DNA from: Bacteroidales bacterium
GTDB lineage: Bacteria; Bacteroidota; Bacteroidia; Bacteroidales; Bacteroidaceae
Assembly: GCA_004556745.1 (NCBI GenBank)
Contig: SFFY01000008.1
Span: forward strand, 1 to 64,000
Direction of reading: 5' to 3'
DNA length: 64,000 nt
Shown here: positions 35,543-43,928 of the stretch, one piece after another
Numbering within the stretch: the first letter of the stretch is position 1
How the letters are laid out: each line of letters starts with the position of its first letter
Program-made: the position numbers and the translations under genes
The notes under the pieces: generated by a model
Told to the model about the DNA's origin: nothing
Databases searched by the model: none
Seen by the model: the letters and a program-made list of their open reading frames with translations, nothing else

Positions 35543-36862
35543 TTATTCTGCCTTCCATTTCATGAACCAGCGCTCGTTGAAGGTGATGCCGACGGAGAGG
35601 CGCAGGTAGTTTTCCTTTATCATGCCGGGCGATTTTGGCTCGGCGTGCTCGTATTGGAACGCCACGTTGAGGAAGGTGCGGTTGTTGTGGGTATTGATAA
35701 TGGGGAACGCCGCGCCCACGGAGGCGCAGTAGTCCGCCGGCCCTTTCTGCCCGTTTACTTTGGCGTAGGGCGTGCTGTAAGAGAAGCCCGCGCGGTAGCG
35801 TATCTTCTTGCGCTTTTTCAGTCCCTCGGGTTCGGGCACATATTCCGCGCCCACCGTGAACACCTGCTGGTCATCGTAGGCACCCGTCTGCGACACATAG
35901 TGTTGCTGGCCGTACTCATCGGTCATGAGCAGGGGCGACTTGGCCTTGCTCCACAGTTTCCGGGTATAGTCGAAGCCCACGCGCAGGCGGCCTTTATAGT
36001 CCCACGCCACGCCGGCGCCGATCGTATGTGGCAGGTCGTAGCCGTGGGGGGCCACGAGCGTGTCGGTGGCACTTGACGAACTCGACACTATGTTTTGGTT
36101 GTAATAGAAGGCATCGGAGCGCAGGTTATGCCCGAGCCCGTAGGTCACGCCAAAGGTCAGGGCATGGTTTTTGTGCAGGCGGTATTGGTACTGCAAGCCA
36201 AAGTCGGCCTTGAAGGTGCGCATATCGGTGTCGTAGATTTGCTGCACTTTGTTGATAGTTGCATCGCTGTATTCGGCGTACACCGTGTGGTAGAGGTTGC
36301 CCCAAAGGTAGCCGATGTTTGCACCAATCGAAAAGCCCTTTGCGGGCGACCAGCCCAGACCTGCAAAGGCTTCGTGCAAACCGCCGTCGCCTTGGAACGT
36401 CTGGGTCTGCGTCACGCCCGTGCCTGCCATAGAGGAGAACGAACTGTAACTTGTTATCTTGTAACCGATGGTGCTAAACGGGCGCAGGCCGAGCGCAACG
36501 CCGAGTTTCGGAGCCACGCGGAAGCCCATCGTGACATAGTCCACGGAAGTATTCTTGGCGTTGAGTTTCTGGTTGCCTGCGTCGAGGTTGGCGTTTTGAA
36601 ACGATGCGCCGAAGTCAAAGAGGAAGGTCAGGGAGTCGATGGCGGAATACGACGCGGGGTTTTGCGTATTCAGTTCCGTGCCGTTGCGCATACCGTATGC
36701 CAGTCCCGACATGCCTTTGTTGAATGCGCCCGCACCGTCGCCGAGCAAGCCGAAGCCGTAGCGCGAATAGGGCGAGTTGCTGCCGTTGGTCTGCGCCTGC
36801 GCCGCGATTGAGAGCAGGGCGAGGGCAAGGAGTATGTAGTTTTTTTTGAGATGCTGCATCAT
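35543..36862 (-). CDS. outer-membrane beta-barrel protein (FadL/OMPP1-like)
   Basis: This 439-residue protein has a signal peptide (to AAQAQ, about residue 24) and a Gly/Asn-rich plug-like start (NGSNSPYSRYGFGLLGDG). About fourteen amphipathic strands end in an aromatic-rich C-terminus. It looks like the FadL-type or PorV-like barrels found beside lptC and coaX in Bacteroidetes. The cargo is unknown. It is co-oriented with lptC and coaX; family D repeats lie between it and coaX. Confidence 0.75.
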   Translation of the reverse strand: MMQHLKKNYILLALALLSIAAQAQTNGSNSPYSRYGFGLLGDGAGAFNKGMSGLAYGMRNGTELNTQNPASYSAIDSLTFLFDFGASFQNANLDAGNQKLNAKNTSVDYVTMGFRVAPKLGVALGLRPFSTIGYKITSYSSFSSMAGTGVTQTQTFQGDGGLHEAFAGLGWSPAKGFSIGANIGYLWGNLYHTVYAEYSDATINKVQQIYDTDMRTFKADFGLQYQYRLHKNHALTFGVTYGLGHNLRSDAFYYNQNIVSSSSSATDTLVAPHGYDLPHTIGAGVAWDYKGRLRVGFDYTRKLWSKAKSPLLMTDEYGQQHYVSQTGAYDDQQVFTVGAEYVPEPEGLKKRKKIRYRAGFSYSTPYAKVNGQKGPADYCASVGAAFPIINTHNNRTFLNVAFQYEHAEPKSPGMIKENYLRLSVGITFNERWFMKWKAE

Positions 36863-36931
36863 GTATATTGTTATTAATGATACCCGAATGGGGCTTATAT
36901 TTAACTTAGGGATGATTTAGAAAAAAACAAT

Positions 36932-37318
36932 CAAAACCGCTTGTCCTGTGTGGGCCTGCGGCTCGCCTTATCGGATAAATCCCGAGACTGAAAGCCTGCC
37001 GGCTTTCGCTCGCGCTTTCTCCGCTAAGGCTGCGGTCGGTTCCCGCCCGCCCACACAGGACAAGCAAAAAACAGAAAAAAGTAAAGCATTTCTTCGCAAT
37101 ACCGGCTTCGCTCGGCATTTCTTTACTGTTTACAGCAAAAAGCAATTGTCCACTTTTTTCTGTTTTTTGCTTGCGGCGTTTGAAGCGGTCGGTTCCCGAC
37201 CGCAGCCGCAGGGATTAAGGACGAGCGCGTGCCAATTAGGCACGCAGGCTCGACATTAAGCCCGGCGGCGTAGCCCAAGGGGCTTCAAACGATGCAAGCG
37301 GTTTTTATGGTTTTTGTC
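36932..37318. repeat. family D composite (two elements head to head)
   Basis: The left element (36932-37083) has outer stem GCTTGTCCTGTGTGGGC with GCCCACACAGGACAAGC. The right element (37150-37318) has outer stem GCTTGC..GTTTGAAGC with GCTTCAAACGATGCAAGC. Both have the same outer tag (AAAACCGCTTG side) and the same inner tag (CAAGCAAAAAACAGAAAA side), facing each other across about 66 bases. There is no ORF. Confidence 0.85.
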
Positions 37319-37358
37319 AAATTCAGCCAACATGGAATTCCCGTTCAGCCACCATGGT

Positions 37359-38117
37359 TTACCCGACAGAGGTTTCCAAGTTCGGCGCAACGTTATACCT
37401 CAATATCTCCGCCAGCCCGATTTCCACGAGCCGTGGCTCTATGATAGCACGGCCGCCGTAGGGCAACGTGTCCAGGCGGCAGGCATCGCCGCCCGTGAGG
37501 AAGGCAAAGGCATTTTCGCCGGTCTGAGTAGCGAAGAAGCGGCGCAGATAACTGTCTGCCTCGCCCCTGATGCCCGTGAGCGCACCGCTGCGCAGGGCTT
37601 CCGTCGTGTTGCGCCCCCATTCGGGCACCGCACCGTCCATATCAGCGAGCGGCAGGCGTGCCGTGAGCGCGTGCATGGCTTTGAGCCGCATTTCCAGTCC
37701 GGGAGATATGTTGCCGCCAAGGTAAAGGCCGCCGGCCGTCACGCGGTCAATCGTCATGCAACTGCCGGCATCGATCACCAGGAGTTCGCACCCCGGCTTC
37801 AGCGCGGCGGCTCCCACGGCGGCTGCCAAGCGGTCTGCCCCAAGCGTTGCGGGCGTTTCGTAGCCGATGCTCAAAGGCGTGGGTGTCAGCCCCGTCACTT
37901 CCAGCAGGTTTTCTATGATACCCGTCAGCGCACGGCGCACATCTGCCGCGCCCTTGCCCACCGTGGCGAAGGCGCAGGCCGCGGGCCGTACCTCCTGCGC
38001 GTAGCGGCGCAGCGCCTCAAAGTCTCCCCCACCCCACTTGCGGCCGTCCACGCGCTGCCGCCCGTTGTAGAGCGCGGCCTTCATAAACGTGTTGCCGATG
38101 TCGAGGATAAGGTTCAT
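37359..38117 (-). CDS. coaX: type III pantothenate kinase
   Basis: This 252-residue enzyme phosphorylates pantothenate, the first step of coenzyme A synthesis. The start is MNLILDIGNTFMKAAL (phosphate-1 motif DIGNT) at 38117; the open frame continues upstream but lacks family sequence. It carries LGADRLAAAVGA, the catalytic VIDAGSCMTID and GGNISPGLEMR. coaE, the last CoA step, is also in this window at 17452. Confidence 0.96.
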   Translation of the reverse strand: MNLILDIGNTFMKAALYNGRQRVDGRKWGGGDFEALRRYAQEVRPAACAFATVGKGAADVRRALTGIIENLLEVTGLTPTPLSIGYETPATLGADRLAAAVGAAALKPGCELLVIDAGSCMTIDRVTAGGLYLGGNISPGLEMRLKAMHALTARLPLADMDGAVPEWGRNTTEALRSGALTGIRGEADSYLRRFFATQTGENAFAFLTGGDACRLDTLPYGGRAIIEPRLVEIGLAEILRYNVAPNLETSVG

Positions 38118-38280
38118 GCGATGCGGAAACGGGGCTTTCCTTATAGGGAAAACCCAATTTAGGTGCAAATTTACGGCAAGAGAGCCATACCACCAAATTT
38201 TTTGCTTTCTCATCGATTGTTTTTGCCGCCGTGCGCCCCGCCGTTTTGCGTAAATAATAAATTCAAAACACTTTTTGGCA

Positions 38281-38312
38281 TTTGGCGGCTCGGCAAAAAA
38301 GGATTAACTTTG
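38281..38312 (+). promoter_or_regulatory. strong predicted promoter facing a terminator
   Basis: TTTG at 38281-38284, a 20-base spacer and TAACTTTG at 38305-38312 match the Bacteroidetes consensus exactly. No gene starts nearby on this strand; rarA begins at 38954. A hairpin with a T-run follows within a few bases of the expected start site. Confidence 0.8.
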
Positions 38313-38322
38313 CTGTGTAAGC

Positions 38323-38359
38323 AAGGAAGGACGGCGCAGGCCGCTCTTCCTTCTTTTTT
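38323..38359 (+). terminator. intrinsic terminator right after a promoter
   Basis: AAGGAAGGACGGC pairs with GCCGCTCTTCCTT around GCA, followed by C and six T. A transcript from the promoter at 38281 would be about 40 nt long unless polymerase reads through. Confidence 0.8.
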
Positions 38360-38401
38360 GTGCCGTGCAACTATCAGGGAGCAAAGAAAAATTTTCTCCG
38401 T

Positions 38402-38562
38402 GATCGTAAAAATTATCAGCAAGGTCGTGGAAACTATCAGCAAGGTCGTGAAAACTTTCAGCAGGCTCGTAAAAATTATCTTATAGGATAGTGAAAATTA
38501 TCTTATAGGATAGTTTTTGCGCTCATATAGGATAGTTGCTGCGGTCTTATAGGACAGTTTTT
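38402..38562. repeat. family E-like array: eight 21-22 bp units
   Basis: The units have the form GTCGTGRAAACTATCAGCAAG (first three or four) grading into GATAGTGAAAATTATCTTATAG (last four), at constant 21-22 bp spacing. The sequence differs from the 14310 and 55140 arrays. It shares their period and the flanking TTTTCTCCGTGAT and CTTATAGG motifs. Confidence 0.8.
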
Positions 38563-38763
38563 CGCCTCCTGCAAATCGTTTTTCTTTCCTGCCTCAAAAT
38601 TTTCCGCCAAACGCTCAACCGTTATATTTTCCTAAACTTTCGTAAAATCTTGCCGGGCGGCAGAGTTAATGATTGCAAAGGCCGTTGGCACGCTCTGCGC
38701 AGGGAGTTGCCGCGCTATTACAATATTTTGCACACGGCGTGCCTGCCTTTCTTTATGATTTTG

Positions 38764-38771
38764 TACTTTTG
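38764..38771 (+). promoter_or_regulatory. -7 element upstream of rarA
   Basis: TACTTTTG fits TAnnTTTG; there is no clear -33 box. It is 182 bases before rarA, with a family B doublet in between. Confidence 0.4.
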
Positions 38772-38835
38772 CAATACGCTTCGGGGGAAATGAAATTGGA
38801 TAAAAAAACAAGTAGGACGGGTTGCGCCGCCTGAA

Positions 38836-38926
38836 GTAGGGGCGTTTTGCAAAACGCCCGCCGTATGCGCTGAACAGTAAGAATATCCAGGCAACCATTT
38901 ACCGGGCGTTTTGAAAACGCCCCTAC
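38836..38926. repeat. family B doublet
   Basis: GTAGGGGCGTTTTGCAAAAC and a mirrored copy (GGGCGTTTTGAAAACGCCCC) flank 44 bases beginning GCCGTATGCGCTGAAC and ending CAACCATTTACC. Similar spacers are seen at 43929 and 48307. It lies 27 bases before rarA. Confidence 0.85.
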
Positions 38927-38953
38927 TGTGCCCATCAAATATATAATATAAAT

Positions 38954-40219
38954 ATGACACCTCTTGCAGAACGCTTGCGCCCGCGCACGCTCGACGAATA
39001 CGTAGGCCAGCAGCACCTTGTAGGACCGGATGCGCCGCTGCGCCGCATGATTGAGTCGGGCCGCGTGAGCTCCTTTATCCTCTGGGGACCGCCGGGCGTG
39101 GGCAAAACCACGCTCGCCAACATCATAGCACGCCGCCTCGACGTGCCTTTCTTCACGCTCTCCGCCACCGCCGCCGGCGTGAAGGAGGTGCGCGAAACGC
39201 TCGACCGCGCCGCTAAAAGCAAATTCTTCGCAACGCAAAGCCCGCTGCTCTTCATCGACGAGATCCACCGCTTCTCGAAGTCGCAGCAGGACTCGCTGCT
39301 CAATGCCGTGGAGACGGGCGTGGTGACGCTGATTGGCGCTACTACGGAGAACCCTTCGTTTGAAGTGATCCGCCCGCTCCTCTCGCGCATGCAGGTCTAC
39401 GTGCTCCAGCCGCTCGGCAAGGACGACCTCCTCGCCCTGCTCCACCGCGCACTCACGGAGGACGAATACCTCAAAGACCGCAACATAGATATTAAGGAGC
39501 ACGAAGCGCTGCTGCGCTACAGCGGCGGCGACGCACGCAAACTGCTCGGCCTGCTCGACCTCGTAACCTCTGCCGACCCCGACGCGGAGCGGCTCTCCGT
39601 GACCAACGAACTGGTCACCTCGCTGCTGGCCTCCTCGCCCTCTGCCGCCGCCTACGACAAGCAGGGCGAGATGCACTACGACATTATCTCGGCTTTCATC
39701 AAAAGCATACGCGGCAGCGACCCCGATGCCGCGCTCTACTGGCTGGCGCGTATGATTGAGGGCGGCGAGAAGCCGGAGTTCATCGCCCGCCGCCTCGTGA
39801 TCAGCGCGGCGGAAGACATCGGCCTGGCCAATCCCAACGCGCTGCTGCTGGCCAACGCGGCGTTCGATGCGGTGCACAAGGTGGGCTGGCCCGAGGGTCG
39901 CATTCCGCTGGCGGAGGCCACGGTGTACCTCGCCACAAGCCCCAAGAGCAACTCGGCATATATGGGCATCAACCGCGCCATCGAACTGGTGAAGCAGACG
40001 GGACCGCAGCCCGTGCCCCTACCCTTGCGCAACGCGCCCACGCAACTCATGGCGGAACTGGGCTACCACGACGGTTATCTCTATCCGCACGACTATCCCA
40101 GCAACTTCGTACGGCAGGACTATCTGCCCGAGGCTTTGCGCGGCACGAAGCTCTGGCAGGCGGGCGACAACGCAGCGGAGCAGAAAACGGCGAAAAGACT
40201 GGAAGATTTGTGGCAGTAG
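38954..40219 (+). CDS. rarA: replication-associated recombination ATPase RarA
   Basis: This 421-residue clamp-loader-like AAA+ ATPase of the RarA/MgsA/WRNIP1 family acts at stalled replication forks. Residues 1-20 show LAERLRPRTLDEYVGQQHL. It has Walker A GPPGVGKTT (about 45), Walker B LLFIDEIHRF (about 97), and ATTENPSFEV with the sensor region. The C-terminal domain has SAEDIGLANP and YPHDYPSNFVRQDYLP. Length is normal. Confidence 0.96.
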   Translation: MTPLAERLRPRTLDEYVGQQHLVGPDAPLRRMIESGRVSSFILWGPPGVGKTTLANIIARRLDVPFFTLSATAAGVKEVRETLDRAAKSKFFATQSPLLFIDEIHRFSKSQQDSLLNAVETGVVTLIGATTENPSFEVIRPLLSRMQVYVLQPLGKDDLLALLHRALTEDEYLKDRNIDIKEHEALLRYSGGDARKLLGLLDLVTSADPDAERLSVTNELVTSLLASSPSAAAYDKQGEMHYDIISAFIKSIRGSDPDAALYWLARMIEGGEKPEFIARRLVISAAEDIGLANPNALLLANAAFDAVHKVGWPEGRIPLAEATVYLATSPKSNSAYMGINRAIELVKQTGPQPVPLPLRNAPTQLMAELGYHDGYLYPHDYPSNFVRQDYLPEALRGTKLWQAGDNAAEQKTAKRLEDLWQ

Positions 40220-40241
40220 GCGTGGCGGAGATTTCCGAGAG

Positions 40242-40284
40242 TTCCGGAATATCCGGAACGTCCGGAATGTCCGGATAATCCGGG
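40242..40284. repeat. 9-bp TCCGGA array
   Basis: Five copies of TCCGG(A) are spaced 9 bases apart (TTCCGGAAT, ATCCGGAAC, GTCCGGAAT, GTCCGGATA, ATCCGGG). It lies between the rarA and Crp-like stops. Read on the minus strand in one frame it would encode a Pro-Asp-x repeat. A like array at 63736 does encode the tail of a permease. Confidence 0.75.
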
Positions 40285-40287
40285 CAA

Positions 40288-40959
40288 TTATATTCTTGGG
40301 AGTAGTTCGAGTTTGGGGATATCAATGCGGGCGCGGCCGCTGTGCAGTAGGCCCTGGCCTTCGAGGGCGGCGAGCATCCGCGACACGTTGAGGCGCGTGG
40401 CGCCGAGGGCATCGCCGAGGGCGGTCATGCGGATTTGCAGTTCCTTGTGCCCGGCGGGGCGAAGGCAGCGGGCAGCGAGGAAGGAGGCGAAGCGTAGGTC
40501 GAGGCGCTCGCCGCGCGGCTGCCAGAGGAGGGCGCGGCGGTCCTGCGCGAGGGTGCAGAGGCGGTTGAGCAGGTTGAGGCGGAAAGCGGGATAGAGTTCC
40601 ATGAGCGTGCGGCACGCCGCCTTGTCGAGGCGCAGTATGCCCACGGAGGTGGCGGCGGTGAGCGTGAGTCCGTAGCGCGGGTGCAGCCCGTAAAGACATT
40701 CGGGCTGGCAAAGCCACGGGGCGCGCAGCCACTCGCGCAGCACGTACGACCCGTCGGGCGCGGCGGCCGTGGCAATCGCCTCGCCTTCGAGCAGGCACAC
40801 GAGGGCATCGGACGTCTCGCCGGCGATCACGATGTCGCTGCCCGCAGGCAGGCTGCGCACGTCGAGCGGCACCTTGGCCGCCATGTCGAGAAAGTCGAGG
40901 CGGCTGAAACCCTGGAACAGAGGCAAGAGGAGGAGGCGGTTGGAAAAGTCGTGGTTCAT
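40288..40959 (-). CDS. Crp/Fnr-family transcription regulator
   Basis: This 223-residue regulator has an N-terminal cyclic-nucleotide-binding-like jellyroll (about 20-125; VIAGETSDALVCLLEGEAIA) and a C-terminal winged helix (about 150-215; LGDALGATRLNVSRMLAALEGQG as recognition helix region). No Cys cluster for an FeS sensor is seen. The start at 40959 (MNHDFSNRLLLLPLF) is preferred over 37 upstream codons of hydrophobic non-domain sequence. The signal and targets are unknown. Confidence 0.88.
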   Translation of the reverse strand: MNHDFSNRLLLLPLFQGFSRLDFLDMAAKVPLDVRSLPAGSDIVIAGETSDALVCLLEGEAIATAAAPDGSYVLREWLRAPWLCQPECLYGLHPRYGLTLTAATSVGILRLDKAACRTLMELYPAFRLNLLNRLCTLAQDRRALLWQPRGERLDLRFASFLAARCLRPAGHKELQIRMTALGDALGATRLNVSRMLAALEGQGLLHSGRARIDIPKLELLPRI

Positions 40960-41048
40960 GGGAATGAGTTTTTGGATAAAAACCAGTAAAAACCAAATAA
41001 TTGAGGCGAGCTGAAAACTTATCACAGAGGCGATCAGAAAGCATCTCA

Positions 41049-41310
41049 TTGTGGCGGGCTGAAAGCCCAATTGTTGCGCCTAGCCCAGGGCAACGCCCTG
41101 GGTGAGCGGTGTGCATTGATTAAAGTGTCACGCTCTGAAAGAGCAGCCTACCTTATGAGGGGCAACGCCCCGCGGCATTGCGGGTTACGCGCTCGAGGCG
41201 CGTGGCATTTTTGCGTGCGCAAAAATGCCGAATGTATTAATCGCTGCGTGCGTTTCCCCAGGGCGTTGCCCTAGGCTATGGGCAACAACTGGGCTTTCAG
41301 CCCGCCACAA
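41049..41310. repeat. family H multi-hairpin cassette
   Basis: The outer arms TTGTGGCGGGCTGAAAGCCC and its mirror bound 262 bp. Inside are at least six short hairpins, several with GAA or AAC loops: CCAGGGC-AAC-GCCCTGG, GCTCT-GAA-AGAGC, GGGGC-AAC-GCCCC, GGCATTTTTGC / GCAAAAATGCC. It abuts the HAD phosphatase stop codon and fills the gap to the Crp-like gene. Confidence 0.82.
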
Positions 41311-41991
41311 TTATGGCAATGCGTTTGCCGCAAAATTTAAAATTTCTTCGGGGCGGTCGATAAAGCGTTGCGCTCCCGTGGCGGCGAGTTCGTTCTTGGT
41401 ACGGAAGCCCCAGGTGACGATAAGATAAGGCAGGCCGGCGGCAAGGGCGGTGGCATAGTCCACCTCAGAGTCGCCGATATATACCGCTTCGTCCTTACTG
41501 CTGCCCAGCAATTCGAGGGCACGCAGCACGCTGTCGGGCGCGGGCTTGCGGCGCACGCCGGGGGCTTCGCCAATAGCCACGGGGATAAGGTTGCCGAAAT
41601 AATGGCGATTGAGGTCGGTGACGGCCGGCTGGAGTTTGTTGGACACAATCGCCACGCGCAGACCGCGCCACCGCAGTTCCTCCACCACGGCCGGTATGCC
41701 GTCGTAAGGCGCCGTGGCATCGGCAGAATGGTCAAGGTAATAGGTGCGGAAGTCTTGGAATATCTCTTCGCACACCCCGTCGCCGGGTTGCTCGATGCCC
41801 GCCGCGCGGACTGCTTCATCAATGGCGCCGCTCACGAGGCGGCGCACGCCGTTGCCCAAATGGCGGCGCACCGTGTCAAGCGGCAAGGCCGGCAGGGCGT
41901 GGCGCGTGAGGGCGTGGTTGACGGCGGCGGCGAGGTCGGGCAGGGTGTTGAGTAGTGTGCCGTCGAGGTCGAAAATGAAAGTTGTGTACAT
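41311..41991 (-). CDS. HAD-family phosphatase (phosphoglycolate type)
   Basis: This 226-residue haloacid dehalogenase-fold enzyme has motif I FDLDGTLLNT (about 6-15), a helical cap, motif II IVSNK, the conserved Lys of motif III near RRKPAP, and motif IV IGDSEVDYATA. It is closest in style to Gph-type phosphoglycolate phosphatases, but the substrate is not certain. It follows the ABC-F gene by 9 bases, so they are probably co-transcribed. Confidence 0.9.
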   Translation of the reverse strand: MYTTFIFDLDGTLLNTLPDLAAAVNHALTRHALPALPLDTVRRHLGNGVRRLVSGAIDEAVRAAGIEQPGDGVCEEIFQDFRTYYLDHSADATAPYDGIPAVVEELRWRGLRVAIVSNKLQPAVTDLNRHYFGNLIPVAIGEAPGVRRKPAPDSVLRALELLGSSKDEAVYIGDSEVDYATALAAGLPYLIVTWGFRTKNELAATGAQRFIDRPEEILNFAANALP

Positions 41992-42000
41992 ATAATTATA

Positions 42001-43902
42001 TTATTCGCTTAATTCCATCCACCTTTCCATAGCCTCATCGAGGCGCTGGTCGATTTGCGGCAGGCGGATGCTCTTTTCAGTGAGTTCCTCCACCGAGAGG
42101 AGGCCGGAGCAGAGGGCAGACTCGATTTGCTTCTTCTCGTCTTCGAGCGCAGCCATTTCCTGCTCGAGCGCGTCAAGTTCCTGACGCTCCTTGTAGGAAA
42201 GGCGGCGCGGACGGCTGGCATTGCGCTCCGCGCGGGCAGGGTCGGCCTTGGCAGGCGCGGGCTTGGGGGCAGCCTGACGCTCGGCACGCTCGCGCTCCTC
42301 GCACTCGGCGGCAAACTCGCGGTACTGCGTGTAGTTGCCGGGGAAATCGTCGATCACGCCGTCGCCCTTAAAGACCAAAAGATGGTCGACCACCTTATCC
42401 ATAAAATAACGGTCGTGGCTCACGACGATGACGCAGCCGCGAAAGTCCTGCAAATACGTTTCGAGCACTTGCAGCGTGGGAATGTCGAGGTCGTTGGTCG
42501 GCTCGTCGAGAATAAGGAAGTTGGGATTTTTCATCAGCACCGTGCAGAGGTAGAGCCTGCGGCGCTCGCCGCCCGAGAGTTTGGCGATATAGTCCTGCTG
42601 GCGCGAGGGCGGGAAGAGAAAGTGCGTGAGAAACTGCATGGCGGAGAGTTGGCGGCCGCCGCCGAGGTCGATGGTCTCGGCAATGCGGCGCACGGCGTCG
42701 ATGACCTTCATGCGGTCGTCGAAGGCCATGCCCTCCTGCGAGTAATAGCCGAAGCGCACCGTTTCGCCCACGACGAAGCGGCCCTCATCGGGGCGTTCCA
42801 GCCCGAGGAGCATCTTCACAAAAGTAGACTTGCCCGTGCCGTTGCCGCCGATGATGCCCATCTTCTCGTAGCGCGAGAAGTTATAATAGAACTTGTCGAG
42901 GATAACCTTTCGGCCGCCCTCGGCAGCGGCGTCGGGGAAGGACTTGCTCACATATTCCGCCTCGAAAATCTTGCTGCCGATGTAGCCGCTCTTGATTTCG
43001 AGCCGCGCCTGCCGCTCCGTGCGCCGCGCCTGAAGGTCGCGCTCGAGCTGCGCGAAAGCCTCCTTGCGCGAACGCGCCTTAGTGCCGCGGGCACAGGGCA
43101 TGCGGCGCATCCAGTCGAGTTCCTTGCGGTAGAGATTTTGCAGCTTCTCGTGGTGGGCCTCGGCGGCGGTGAGGCTTTCGCCCTTCTTCTCCAAATAATA
43201 GGCATAGTTGCCGCGAAAGACCGAGAGCTGCTTGCCATCGAGTTCGAGAATGGACGAACAGACGTTGTCGAGGAAGTAGCGGTCGTGGGTGACGAGGAAC
43301 AGGGCGCATGAAGCGTGCTGCAAGTACTTTTCGAGCCAAAGTGTCATGTTGAGGTCGAGGTGGTTGGTAGGCTCGTCGAGGATTAGCAAATCGGGCTCGG
43401 CAAGGAGCACGTTGGCCAGCGCCACGCGCTTCACCTGCCCGCCGGAAAGCGTGCCGATGGTTTGGCTGAGGTTGTGGATATTAAGTTTGGAGAGAATTTG
43501 CGCCGCGCGCTGCTCGAAGTTCCAAGCGTTGCGCTGCTCCATTTCCGTGATGAGCGCGTCGAGCCCCTCTTGCTCGGGAGAGACGAGGCATTCCTCGTAG
43601 CGGCGAATGAGCGACGAGAGCTCGCCCGCCTCGTGGAAACAGGCCTCGGCTACGGTCATCGCAGGGTCGTAGTCGGGCGTTTGGCGGAGGAGGCCCATGC
43701 GCGTGCCGTTGCGCATAATGATGCTGCCCTCTTCGTAGTCCTCACGCCCCGTAAGTATGTCAAGGAGCGTAGATTTGCCCGTGCCGTTGCGGGCGATGAG
43801 GGCCACCTTTTGCCCTTCGTGTATGGAGAAGCTCACGTCGTCGAGCAATTCCAATGCGCCGAAGCGCTTGGTGAGATGCTGCACGTCAAGAAGTGGTGCC
43901 AT
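42001..43902 (-). CDS. ABC-F family ATPase (Uup-like)
   Basis: This 633-residue soluble protein has two ABC domains and no membrane segment. The first Walker A is ARNGTGKST (about 38) with signature LSGGQVKR. The second is GGNGTGKST (about 350) with LSGGERRR. The C-terminal ~90 residues form a charged coiled coil (KERQELDALEQEMAALEDEK), as in Uup. ABC-F proteins act on ribosomes or on branched DNA (Uup); no antibiotic resistance role is evident. The start ATG overlaps an AT-only motif at 43901-43916. Confidence 0.93.
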   Translation of the reverse strand: MAPLLDVQHLTKRFGALELLDDVSFSIHEGQKVALIARNGTGKSTLLDILTGREDYEEGSIIMRNGTRMGLLRQTPDYDPAMTVAEACFHEAGELSSLIRRYEECLVSPEQEGLDALITEMEQRNAWNFEQRAAQILSKLNIHNLSQTIGTLSGGQVKRVALANVLLAEPDLLILDEPTNHLDLNMTLWLEKYLQHASCALFLVTHDRYFLDNVCSSILELDGKQLSVFRGNYAYYLEKKGESLTAAEAHHEKLQNLYRKELDWMRRMPCARGTKARSRKEAFAQLERDLQARRTERQARLEIKSGYIGSKIFEAEYVSKSFPDAAAEGGRKVILDKFYYNFSRYEKMGIIGGNGTGKSTFVKMLLGLERPDEGRFVVGETVRFGYYSQEGMAFDDRMKVIDAVRRIAETIDLGGGRQLSAMQFLTHFLFPPSRQQDYIAKLSGGERRRLYLCTVLMKNPNFLILDEPTNDLDIPTLQVLETYLQDFRGCVIVVSHDRYFMDKVVDHLLVFKGDGVIDDFPGNYTQYREFAAECEERERAERQAAPKPAPAKADPARAERNASRPRRLSYKERQELDALEQEMAALEDEKKQIESALCSGLLSVEELTEKSIRLPQIDQRLDEAMERWMELSE

Positions 43903-43928
43903 ATATATAATATTGTGTGGTTACCGGG

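Noticed and set aside
36932..37318. Insertion sequence
   Set aside because: Long inverted repeats but no transposase frame; kept as a non-coding repeat composite.
40240..40412. Crp-like protein extended by frameshift into a Pro-Asp tail
   Set aside because: The annotated protein already ends after a complete winged helix, and no slippery site is seen; the array is reported as a finding only.
41049..41310. tRNA or tmRNA gene
   Set aside because: Many short hairpins but no cloverleaf, anticodon arm or CCA end.
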